In this document: positions 29,950 through 38,695 of the stretch, one piece after another
How positions within the stretch are numbered: the stretch's first letter is position 1
How the letters are laid out: each line of letters begins with the position of its first letter
From: Pelagibacteraceae bacterium AG-349-O05
GTDB lineage: Bacteria; Pseudomonadota; Alphaproteobacteria; Pelagibacterales; Pelagibacteraceae
Assembly: GCA_003281005.1 (NCBI GenBank)
Contig: QCDE01000004.1
Location: 1 to 64,000 of the forward strand
DNA length: 64,000 nt
Direction: 5' to 3'
The notes under the pieces: model-generated
The model's input: only the letters and a program-made list of their open reading frames with translations
Databases searched by the model: none
Told to the model about the DNA's origin: nothing
Program-made: the position numbers and the translations under genes

Positions 29950-30180
29950 TTACCAATCGGTAATATTGCTTTTATGGTCATTAGCACCATGTCTTTTTCT
30001 AGCTAGTCTATCAAGTTCTTCACTCTCAGATTTAGCTGTTAAAACATGCCAACCAACCCACAAAATAATAGCAATGATTACCAGTATTCCTTCACTAGAT
30101 CCAGCACCAGGATAAACAGCACCAGCAACCTCTTCAGCTGGTTTGTTAAGGTGATCTATCCAGTTTGTAACTGTAGCCAT
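29950..30180 (-). CDS. Small single-TM protein downstream of amt
   Basis: 76 aa, one TM (GILVIIAIILWVGWHVL), 13 nt after amt, followed by a terminator. Confidence 0.7.
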   Translation of the reverse strand: MATVTNWIDHLNKPAEEVAGAVYPGAGSSEGILVIIAIILWVGWHVLTAKSESEELDRLARKRHGANDHKSNITDW

Positions 30181-30193
30181 ATATTACTCTCCT

Positions 30194-31594
30194 TTACCTG
30201 GTTGCGGACGCAACTGCTTTTTCGTCCTCTTTAGCAGTCTCCATTATTTCATAGTCTAGTCCAGCTATCTCAACTTCACGAGGGATTCTTAATTTACCCA
30301 TACCATGAAGAACTCTAGCTATGACATAGCCCGGTATTAGTCCAAGAACAACGAACATTATTAATGCACCGATGAATTGACCTAATGGGTTAATTGTAGC
30401 ATAAGTTGTTCCATCCCACATAGCGCCAACACTGTAACCAGATGATGGGTAACCATTTAAGACAAAACCGCAAATTACTAGACCAATAAATCCAGCATAT
30501 CCATGTACCGCTACTGCACCAACTGCATCATCAATTTTGAACTTACGTTCAACCCAGTAATGTAGTTTGTATGAAATAACAACACCGATCATACCGATGA
30601 TCATTGCTTGAATTGGATGATATAAATCATTTCCAGCTGAAGCACATATGATACCTGCTAGTCCACTAGAGTATGTCCAGAAAGGATCACCTTTAGCAAT
30701 CCAATAACCGGCTAATAATCCTCCTGATAATGACATCAAGAAGTTAAAAGTTATACCACTAAGTGTAGTAGGGGTTACGTATATGTTTGTAGCTGTCCAA
30801 TAACTTATGCCTTCCATCCCATATTCGGGTCCAAGGTCAAAGATTGGTATATTACATGCTGCATAAAATCCCCAGAAGCCAGTATAAATTAAAAATAATC
30901 CAATTGTTACTAGCCAAGGATTTCTCGGTCCAATGTTTCTTGGTTCACCACTAGATGAAAACTTACCTATTCTTGGTCCTAAAACAAATAGAACACCTAA
31001 AGCAAATCCACCTGCAATAGCATGAATAACTCCTGACGCATAAGCATCATGATATCCTAAAAGTTTTAACATCCATCCATCAAAGTGCCATCCCCAAGCA
31101 GCATCGATCGTCCAAAAAACAGATCCAATTGCAATTGCTAAAATTCCAAATGCAAAAGTCGTAATTCTTTCAATGATTGCTCCAGAAACGATAGAAGCAG
31201 CTGTCCAAGAGAAAAGTAAAAAGGCAGCCCAGAAGACACCAGAAATATGGTCTCCTAAATTGACAGCCATTAAATCACTTGTAGCCGTATACCATGTTGC
31301 ACTAAATGCTGACTCGTCCGTGATGAGCGCAGTGCTTTCATTCATTATTGATGGCGCTAATCCAGGTCCTGTTGGAAAAGCCCAGTAAATCCACCAACCA
31401 AATAAAAACCATGTTACTGTTACCAATGGTATCAGCATCGTGTTTTTCATAAGAGTATGTTGATGGTGTTTGTATCGAGAAGCTCCAACTTCATACATAC
31501 AGAAACCGACGTGAATTAAAAACATCAGTACTACTGTTACCCAATAGTAAAACTCTGTAAATATGGTTGTAAGAGCACCTAACTGATCAGTCAT
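30194..31594 (-). CDS. amt: Ammonium transporter (Amt family), possibly methylammonium
   Basis: 466 aa, Amt-like topology; IVSGAIIERI, conserved His positions GVIHAIAGG and AVHGYAGFIG. Confidence 0.88.
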   Translation of the reverse strand: MTDQLGALTTIFTEFYYWVTVVLMFLIHVGFCMYEVGASRYKHHQHTLMKNTMLIPLVTVTWFLFGWWIYWAFPTGPGLAPSIMNESTALITDESAFSATWYTATSDLMAVNLGDHISGVFWAAFLLFSWTAASIVSGAIIERITTFAFGILAIAIGSVFWTIDAAWGWHFDGWMLKLLGYHDAYASGVIHAIAGGFALGVLFVLGPRIGKFSSSGEPRNIGPRNPWLVTIGLFLIYTGFWGFYAACNIPIFDLGPEYGMEGISYWTATNIYVTPTTLSGITFNFLMSLSGGLLAGYWIAKGDPFWTYSSGLAGIICASAGNDLYHPIQAMIIGMIGVVISYKLHYWVERKFKIDDAVGAVAVHGYAGFIGLVICGFVLNGYPSSGYSVGAMWDGTTYATINPLGQFIGALIMFVVLGLIPGYVIARVLHGMGKLRIPREVEIAGLDYEIMETAKEDEKAVASATR

Positions 31595-31660
31595 ATTCTC
31601 TCTCCATATTAGTTTACGGAAGCCTATTAAATTTTATGATTCGATACAAATATAAAAACC

Positions 31661-31694
31661 TTTAAAAACCTAGCTTGTGCACAAGGTTTTTAAA
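31661..31694. promoter_or_regulatory. Nested inverted repeat between the 136-aa gene and amt (terminator or operator)
   Basis: TTTAAAAACCT-N12-AGGTTTTTAAA perfect 11-bp arms, enclosing the overlapping 12-bp palindrome CTTGTGCACAAG (31674-31685). Confidence 0.55.
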
Positions 31695-31718
31695 AAAAAT
31701 CAACTTTTAATTGAAATA

Positions 31719-32129
31719 TTAAAATTTTAAGTAAGCTTTTTTCAAATCAACAAGTGGATGTTTTGGAGACATTTGAAACTTAACCAAAAGTTCTCTTGCA
31801 ATCATATCTCTATCTTGTTGATTATTGGGTAGTTTAATTGACTTTGGAATTGTAACCCAACCATTTGCATTTCTGCAGAATACAGCAGGTCTATCATCTT
31901 CATAGCCCATATGGACGTCTTCCAACCAATTTAAATCATCCCACCCCATCGCTTCTATATATTTCTTAAGAAATGGAGTTAATTTAGAATAGTCAGGTAA
32001 AAGATTAACATCGTATCTGTAACCAATAGACTGGCCAATCATTTTTTCTCTGGCAGTCTCTTTCTTTTTGCCTAACTGACCTTTTATCTCTTTTGTTTTT
32101 GCTACTTTTTTATTTTTTTTCTTTGGCAT
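31719..32129 (-). CDS. Conserved-looking hypothetical protein in the N-methylglutamate synthase operon
   Basis: 136 aa, Lys-rich N-terminus; 11 nt downstream of the GlxD/MgsC-like gene, same strand. Confidence 0.7.
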   Translation of the reverse strand: MPKKKNKKVAKTKEIKGQLGKKKETAREKMIGQSIGYRYDVNLLPDYSKLTPFLKKYIEAMGWDDLNWLEDVHMGYEDDRPAVFCRNANGWVTIPKSIKLPNNQQDRDMIARELLVKFQMSPKHPLVDLKKAYLKF

Positions 32130-32140
32130 AATAGTTACCT

Positions 32141-33553
32141 CTATATTTTATGGTAGTTATCAACACCAACTGTGTAGTTAGTTCCAGCTAATGGAACTTT
32201 TGCTAAAGCTGATGCTTCTGATGTTAAAGCAGCTAAATCTTCAGGCTCTAGAGAGTGGATATTTGTTTTTCCACAAGCTCTTGCTAATAGCTGAGCTTCT
32301 AAAGTCATTGAGTGAAGATAATTATAAACTCTTAATGCAGCATCATCAGGGTTTAATCTTGCTCTTAATTTAGGATCCTGTGTTGCAACACCCACTGGAC
32401 AACGTCCAGTATGGCAGTGATAACATTCACCTGCTTTTACACCCATTTCTTTTTCAAAATCAGCTTCTGGGATATCTTTGTTACAGTTTAATGCAATCAT
32501 AGATCCAGTACCAATAGCGATTGCATCAGCTCCAAGAGCCAAAGCCTTAGCCATGTCAGCGCCGTCTCTTACTCCACCAGCATAAATTAATGTTACTTTT
32601 CCAGTTTTACCAACATCATCGATTGCTCTTCTAGCTTCTCGAATTGCAGCAATACCTGGAATACCAGTGTTTGCAGCAGCGATATGTGGGCCTGCTCCAG
32701 TAGAACCTTCCATTCCATCTAAGTAAATGGAGTCAGGATCACATTTTGCAGCCATACGTACATCATCATAAACTTTAGATGCACCTAACTTTAACTGAAT
32801 TGGCACTTTATTTTTTGTTAACTGTCTTAGTTCCTCTACTTTTAAAGCTAAATCGTCTGGTCCTAGCCAGTCAGGGTGTCTCGCTGGAGATCTTTGATCA
32901 ATACCAGATGGTAACGATCTCATTTCAGCAACTTGGTCAGTAACTTTTTGACCCATTAAGTGTCCGCCCATTCCAACTTTTTGACCTTGTCCAATAAATA
33001 CTTCAATCCCATCTGCTAATTGTGCATGATGTGGATTAAAACCATATCTTGATTGAATACATTGGTAATACCATTTTTCAGAGTATCTTCTTTCATCAGG
33101 TATCATTCCACCTTCACCTGAACATGTAGCACTCCCAGCCATAGTTGCTCCTCTTGCTAAAGCAGTTTTTGCTTCATAAGAAAGCGCACCGAAACTCATT
33201 CCTGTAATATAAACTGGAATATCTAACTCAATTGGATTTTCACATCTTGGTCCAATAACAGTTTTCGTTTCACATTTTTCTCTGTAACCTTCGATTACAA
33301 ATCTAGTTAGTGTTCCAGGTAAGAAAACTAAATCATCAAAAGTAGGAATTTTTTTCATCAATGCCATTCCTCGCATTCTGTATCTTCCTAATTGAGATTT
33401 AATATGAATATCGTCTATTACTTCAGGTGTGAAGATAGCGTTATGACCTAATAAACTTTTATTTCTTTTACCTTCTTCATGTACATGGACATCAGCTTTT
33501 CCACCAACACCTTTTCCATTTTTTTTAACTTTTTTAGGTTTTTTCTTAGGCAT
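32141..33553 (-). CDS. mgsC: FMN-binding glutamate synthase-type protein (GlxD / N-methylglutamate synthase subunit C)
   Basis: Glutamate synthase FMN domain (PIQLKLGASKVYDDVRMAAKCDPDSIYLDGMEGSTGAGP, CYHCHTGRCPVGVATQDP). Confidence 0.85.
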   Translation of the reverse strand: MPKKKPKKVKKNGKGVGGKADVHVHEEGKRNKSLLGHNAIFTPEVIDDIHIKSQLGRYRMRGMALMKKIPTFDDLVFLPGTLTRFVIEGYREKCETKTVIGPRCENPIELDIPVYITGMSFGALSYEAKTALARGATMAGSATCSGEGGMIPDERRYSEKWYYQCIQSRYGFNPHHAQLADGIEVFIGQGQKVGMGGHLMGQKVTDQVAEMRSLPSGIDQRSPARHPDWLGPDDLALKVEELRQLTKNKVPIQLKLGASKVYDDVRMAAKCDPDSIYLDGMEGSTGAGPHIAAANTGIPGIAAIREARRAIDDVGKTGKVTLIYAGGVRDGADMAKALALGADAIAIGTGSMIALNCNKDIPEADFEKEMGVKAGECYHCHTGRCPVGVATQDPKLRARLNPDDAALRVYNYLHSMTLEAQLLARACGKTNIHSLEPEDLAALTSEASALAKVPLAGTNYTVGVDNYHKI

Positions 33554-34407
33554 TATATTGCTCCCTTCTTCTCTGTAGGTTCCAAATTATCATAATTCCA
33601 AAGTTTTTTACCTGCTACAATTTTTTTCATTTTACTTACATCAAAATTTTCACCGATTTCAGCAACTTTTAATTTTCTTTTAAGCCAGTCTTGGTCACTA
33701 GATGTTAATTCTGAATCTACAGCATCACTACCATAAGAACCAATTTCTCCACCTACGAAAATTGTCCCATCATACATAGAGTCACCCAGGTTAATTCCAA
33801 CGTTTCCAAGGATAATTATTCTTCCTCTTTGCATCATAAAACCTGTGAATGCACCCGCATCTCCACCAATAATGATAGTTCCACCTTTCATGTCAATACC
33901 AGTTCTGGCACCAACGCTACCTTTACAAATTAAATCTCCACCTCTAATTGCCGCACCAAAACAAGATCCAGCATTTTTTTCGATTACTACTTTACCAGCC
34001 ATTAGGTTTTCTGCACATGACCATCCAACTCTTCCATTAATTCTGACTATTGGACCATCGCATGAACCCATACCAAAGTACCCTAAACTTCCTTCAAAAA
34101 TTAAATTCAGTTTATTTAAAATACCAACTCCAAGACTGTGTTTACCCTGAGGGTTTTTAATAACTATTGTTCCATACCCTTGACTCATTAAGTTATCAAT
34201 TTCTTTGTTTGCTTCAGGAGCTGTCATATCTTTAACATCAATCTCGGTTCTTTTATTAAAATCTACATCGTGTGTACCAAAGTAATAAAAGTTTTCTGCC
34301 TCATCAGGATTAAAGAATTTTTGTTGAGTTCTTCCTGTTAATACCTCTGTATGCATACCCATTGATTGGGCTTTTGATTTTTTTGAAACAGTTTTTAAAT
34401 TTGCCAT
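33553..34407 (-). CDS. mgsB: GltB3/GXGXG-domain protein (GlxC / N-methylglutamate synthase subunit B)
   Basis: GXGXG beta-helix repeats (KGSVGARTGIDMKGGTIIIGGDAGAFTGFMMQRGRIIILGNVG). Confidence 0.85.
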   Translation of the reverse strand: MANLKTVSKKSKAQSMGMHTEVLTGRTQQKFFNPDEAENFYYFGTHDVDFNKRTEIDVKDMTAPEANKEIDNLMSQGYGTIVIKNPQGKHSLGVGILNKLNLIFEGSLGYFGMGSCDGPIVRINGRVGWSCAENLMAGKVVIEKNAGSCFGAAIRGGDLICKGSVGARTGIDMKGGTIIIGGDAGAFTGFMMQRGRIIILGNVGINLGDSMYDGTIFVGGEIGSYGSDAVDSELTSSDQDWLKRKLKVAEIGENFDVSKMKKIVAGKKLWNYDNLEPTEKKGAI

Positions 34408-35339
34408 ACTTTAACCTCCCCATCAAATGGATCATATGTATCAATTTCTTGTGGTAATACAGATCTAATCGCAATTTCTTCAGATCCCATAGCCACTAAA
34501 TCATCTGACTCATATAAAACTAAAGGTTTTGCAGCCATTGTATCTTTTGCCATTCCTAAAGAGTCTTTTGTTGCTACAAAGTAAGTAAAAACACCATCTA
34601 AACCTGTTAAAGATGCTTTCATTCCTTCTTCTAAAGTTGCTCCATCTCTCATTTTTTCAGCAAGGTAAACTGCAATTAATTCTGAGTCACACTCAGACAT
34701 AAATCTCATACCTTTGTTTTCTAAAACTCTTCTGTTATTCCAATAATTGGTTAACTGTCCGTTATGAACTACTGATACATCGCTAAAAGGATATCCCCAG
34801 AATGGGTGAGCAGACTTTATATCTACACCAGATTCCGTTGCCATTCTAGCATGACCAATAGCATGCGTACCCACTACTTTGTCTAAACTATATCTATCGC
34901 AAACCATTTTGGCGTTTCCAAGGTCTTTAATAACTTCTAAAGATTTACCCATAGAAAGAATTTCTACACCAGGAATACTTTCTATACGCTGTGAAAATTC
35001 TAAAAGGTCTTTAACATTATAATCAATTTCATATCTTAAAGAATAGGGAAGAGTTCTCTCCTCTTTAACTATTTTAGCTCCCATCTCAGCCAGAGTTTCA
35101 TCTACAATTTTTTTTCTTTCATCGTAAACAGAAACATCTTCCATAACTGATGAACTACCTTCTCCTACGTTTTCTCCAACTTTAAAACGCATAATGAAAT
35201 TTTTTCCATCTGTATCTCCATATAAAGCGTAACCTGTAGAGTCTTCTCCTCTATGTTTTAACGCTTGGAGCATCCCTTGTAGTTCGCTTCCAACATTTGA
35301 AGATTTCCCTCTATGAATTAAACCTGCTATTCCACACAT
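34395..35339 (-). CDS. mgsA: Class II glutamine amidotransferase (GlxB / N-methylglutamate synthase subunit A)
   Basis: MCGIAGLIHRGKSS N-terminal Cys nucleophile; GHARMATESGVDIKSAHPF. Confidence 0.87.
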   Translation of the reverse strand: MCGIAGLIHRGKSSNVGSELQGMLQALKHRGEDSTGYALYGDTDGKNFIMRFKVGENVGEGSSSVMEDVSVYDERKKIVDETLAEMGAKIVKEERTLPYSLRYEIDYNVKDLLEFSQRIESIPGVEILSMGKSLEVIKDLGNAKMVCDRYSLDKVVGTHAIGHARMATESGVDIKSAHPFWGYPFSDVSVVHNGQLTNYWNNRRVLENKGMRFMSECDSELIAVYLAEKMRDGATLEEGMKASLTGLDGVFTYFVATKDSLGMAKDTMAAKPLVLYESDDLVAMGSEEIAIRSVLPQEIDTYDPFDGEVKVWQI

Positions 35340-35371
35340 ATATTTATACCCTTTCTATCTATTTCTGTGAC

Positions 35372-36847
35372 CTACGGTAGACAATCAAGATAAGTATCCA
35401 GATCCCATTGTGTTGTTGCACCAAGAAATCTTTCCCACTCATCGTTTTTATACCAATGGAAAACTTTATACATTTCATCTGGCATTGCAGATTTGATTAC
35501 TTCATCTTCTGCCAGTCTATCTAAAGCTTCACCCAAACTTAATGGAAGCTTTTTAACATCTTTACCAGCTTTCTGAGCTTCATAAATATTTCTAGACTCA
35601 GGAGCTGCTGGTTTCATTTTCTTACTTATACCTTCGTCGCAAGCTTTTAATAATGCAGCACCTAATAAATAAGGATTGTGCATCGAGTCTACTGATCTGT
35701 ATTCAAATCTTCCTGGAGCAGAAACCCTTAAACCACAAGTTCTGTTTTGATATCCCCAATCAGCATAAACGGGAGCCCAAAAACCTTGATCCCATAATCT
35801 TCTGTAAGAATTTACAGTTGAAGATCCAAGAGCTGTTAATGCTGGCAAGTGCTTCATAATGCCTGCAATAGATTGCAAACCAATTTTTCCTGGTAATTGC
35901 ATGTCTTTTGTATCCGGCATGAAAGTATTAGTTCCACCTTCAACATAACTAAATACTTCTTCTACACCTGGTAGAGTTTTATTTCCAAGTTTGTTAAGTT
36001 TTATTTTTCCACCTTTCCATAAAGACATGTTTGTATGACAACCACTAGCAGAAACACCCATAAATGGTTTTGTCATAAAACAAGCTATTAAATTATGTTC
36101 TCTTGCAACTTGAGCACAAATTTGTCTATATGTTGATAATCTATCTGCATTTCTTAAAACGTTATCGTAAGTCCAGTTTAATTCTAATTGTCCTGGAGCA
36201 TCTTCATGATCTCCTTGAATCATATCAAGACCCATTGCTTTTGCATATTCGATTACTTTCATAAATACTGGTCTTAATGATTCGAATTGATCAATGTGAT
36301 AACAGAATGGTTTAGAAAAACCTTTACCTGTAGGCGTTCCATCCTCATTTTTTGTTAACCACATCATTTCAGGCTCAGTTCCAACTCTTAATTCTAGACC
36401 ATGTTTTTTCTTAAATTCATCCATGAAAATTCTTAGGTTTCCTCTGCAGTCTGAAGTTAAATGACCGCCTGGATTTTTTCTTTCTTCTCTGTTTCTAAAA
36501 CAAGTTACAAATACTCTTCCAACTCTTTTATCCCATGGTAATTGAACAAAAGTTTCAGGATCAGGTATTCCAACAAGCTCCATAGCCTCAGGACCATATC
36601 CAATATAATTATTGTGACGATCTAAGAATAAGTTTGCGGTAGCACCGTAAACTAATTGAAATCCTTTTTCTGCAGTTCTTTCCCAATGATCTGCAGGTAT
36701 ACCTTTACCAACAACTCGACCTGTTACAGAAATGAATTGATAATAAATGTAAGTAATGCCAAGTTCATTAATTTTTTCTCTAACCTTTTTAACTAATTTT
36801 GCTCTACCTGGCTGGTTAACATGTTTTTCTAGATCTGTCATTTTCAC
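35372..36847 (-). CDS. gmaS: Glutamine synthetase-like protein, probable gamma-glutamylmethylamide synthetase
   Basis: GS fold (QGDHEDAPGQLELNWTYDNVLRNADR, SASGCHTNMSLWKGG); first gene of gmaS-mgsABC order. Confidence 0.75.
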   Translation of the reverse strand: MKMTDLEKHVNQPGRAKLVKKVREKINELGITYIYYQFISVTGRVVGKGIPADHWERTAEKGFQLVYGATANLFLDRHNNYIGYGPEAMELVGIPDPETFVQLPWDKRVGRVFVTCFRNREERKNPGGHLTSDCRGNLRIFMDEFKKKHGLELRVGTEPEMMWLTKNEDGTPTGKGFSKPFCYHIDQFESLRPVFMKVIEYAKAMGLDMIQGDHEDAPGQLELNWTYDNVLRNADRLSTYRQICAQVAREHNLIACFMTKPFMGVSASGCHTNMSLWKGGKIKLNKLGNKTLPGVEEVFSYVEGGTNTFMPDTKDMQLPGKIGLQSIAGIMKHLPALTALGSSTVNSYRRLWDQGFWAPVYADWGYQNRTCGLRVSAPGRFEYRSVDSMHNPYLLGAALLKACDEGISKKMKPAAPESRNIYEAQKAGKDVKKLPLSLGEALDRLAEDEVIKSAMPDEMYKVFHWYKNDEWERFLGATTQWDLDTYLDCLP

Positions 36848-36910
36848 CCCTCAATGAATTTAATTTATTCAAACGTAGCTGAAAAATTTATTTGTGTCTA
36901 GGCTTTGAGT

Positions 36911-38239
36911 CTAGCTCCAAGGAAACGGACTGTTCGAAGTAGGGTGTAGTTCTCCCTTCTCGTAACGGTTGAATCTAAATGGTTTTAACAAATCACTTTC
37001 AGTACCAAGAATTTCTTTTGCAACAAGCTCACCAACACCGATCATTTTGTAACCATGATTTGCATCTGCGATCATGTAAACATTTTCAAAAAATCTATCA
37101 AAGATTGGGAACGAGTCTGGTGTCATACATCCAAGACCACCTGAAGGTCCTTTTCTATATAAATCAGATTTACCTTCAAATCTTTTTTGACAATGAGCTA
37201 ATGCTGAGCACCACATTTCACTAAATGCATCTGTTGTTTGATACTCAGGTGAATCCAAACCATAAGGATCAACGTTAACTTGATCGAAATGTTTTTTAAC
37301 TATGTAAGGAGATGTTCCACCTTGCACTCCTAAACCTTCAATATCAGGTTTGTAATAAATTCCCCAAATCTTATCTGTAATTAATTTTTTTGTTTTGTCC
37401 GAATATAATGGAGCTGTAGAGTCTACGTGAACTACAGGTGGTTGTTTACCATCATTTGTTTTTAAAAAATCTGGTTCAACTCCAATAACACCTTCTTGTA
37501 AAAACCAATATGTCCACATGTCAGTCTCATGCATCTTACCATCTTTACCCAAAATATTTGCGGTCTTTGGTAGTTCTAGCATGTTCCAAAAATCTCTTGC
37601 CCATGGACCTGCACCAATTACTACTTGTTCACACTCAATGTTTCCTTTATCAGTTTCGACACCTGTAACTGCTTGACTGTTACTTCCTCTTTTAAAACCT
37701 GTTACTTTTACACCTTTCATTACTTGAACACCATTTGAAGTAGATTTGTTTTCTAGTGCTTTAATTGAATCTTTGTTGAATGCATATCCACCTTTTTTTT
37801 CATGAAGAACAGAAGTTATACCTTGTGCTTGCCAATCATCAAAAATACCTTTCATATAATTTGCACAATCTTTTTCACCTTCTATAAAATCTGACTCATA
37901 GCCGATTGCTTTTTGTTGTTCGTAGATACTTGCAACATCTTTATGCATCACTTCAGGTGATATTTGTAAATAACCAACAGGATTATATTTAAATGCTTTA
38001 GGATCACTCTCCCAAACAGAAACTGAATGAGCCATCAATTCTCTCATTGCTGGTTGAAAATAATTATTTCTTACTACACCGCAAGCAATTCCACTTGCAC
38101 CAGCAGCTGTATCTTTTTTTTCTAATACAATTATGTCACCAGGATTTTTGTATGTTTCTGAAAGTTTCCAAGCAGTACTTAGACCATGTATTCCACCACC
38201 GATTATAACTACTTTAGCTTTCGAAGGTAATGTCGTCAT
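36911..38239 (-). CDS. FAD-dependent oxidoreductase (DAO family; sarcosine/dimethylglycine oxidase-like)
   Basis: VVIIGGGIHGLSTAWKLSE dinucleotide-binding motif; C-terminal NVYMIADANHGYKMIGVGELVAKEI. Confidence 0.85.
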   Translation of the reverse strand: MTTLPSKAKVVIIGGGIHGLSTAWKLSETYKNPGDIIVLEKKDTAAGASGIACGVVRNNYFQPAMRELMAHSVSVWESDPKAFKYNPVGYLQISPEVMHKDVASIYEQQKAIGYESDFIEGEKDCANYMKGIFDDWQAQGITSVLHEKKGGYAFNKDSIKALENKSTSNGVQVMKGVKVTGFKRGSNSQAVTGVETDKGNIECEQVVIGAGPWARDFWNMLELPKTANILGKDGKMHETDMWTYWFLQEGVIGVEPDFLKTNDGKQPPVVHVDSTAPLYSDKTKKLITDKIWGIYYKPDIEGLGVQGGTSPYIVKKHFDQVNVDPYGLDSPEYQTTDAFSEMWCSALAHCQKRFEGKSDLYRKGPSGGLGCMTPDSFPIFDRFFENVYMIADANHGYKMIGVGELVAKEILGTESDLLKPFRFNRYEKGELHPTSNSPFPWS

Positions 38240-38339
38240 AACAAAACATTATTTTTTGGCAGTGGCAATTAATATAATTTTTTATAGAACTAAAAATTAT
38301 ATATAAAAAATAGATACTTAAATTTTTATTAAAAAATGG

Positions 38340-38690
38340 CTAATAACTTATGTTTTTTAAAGTGACTAAATAATCATTAAACTCTTTTATAAATGATTCA
38401 CTTGGCATTATATTTTTTATTCTCTGGTCTGCTGAAGTTTTTTCAAGTCTAAAGAATCCTTTTTCACAAGCCTCGGTGATTATCAAAGCTGATTTAGGTC
38501 GAGAAGTTTTAAAAAGTTTTGTTTTTAATTCTTCTACTGATAATTTTTTACCCTCTTTATAAGATGACATTACTAGCAACATCATATGATAATGGGACGG
38601 TGATTTTCTAAAAAAATAATTACTTGATGTATGAGACTGTCTCATTTGATCTTCCCAAAAATCTAAAAGCGTTTTCTTTTCTTTTGGCAT
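38340..38690 (-). CDS. Small MarR-like winged-helix protein (putative regulator)
   Basis: 116 aa; SVEELKTKLFKTSRPKSALIITEACEKGFFRLEKTSADQRIKNIMPSESFIKEFNDYL resembles the MarR recognition helix plus wing. Confidence 0.55.
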   Translation of the reverse strand: MPKEKKTLLDFWEDQMRQSHTSSNYFFRKSPSHYHMMLLVMSSYKEGKKLSVEELKTKLFKTSRPKSALIITEACEKGFFRLEKTSADQRIKNIMPSESFIKEFNDYLVTLKNISY

Positions 38691-38695
38691 AGCTC

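Noticed and set aside
33845-34150. 101-aa plus-strand ORF antisense to mgsB
   Set aside because: Pro-rich artefact of the GXGXG repeat on the other strand.
36885-36905. Possible hairpin CTAGACTCAAAGCCTAG between the FAD gene and gmaS
   Set aside because: Only a 4-bp stem and no U-tract; not distinguishable from chance.
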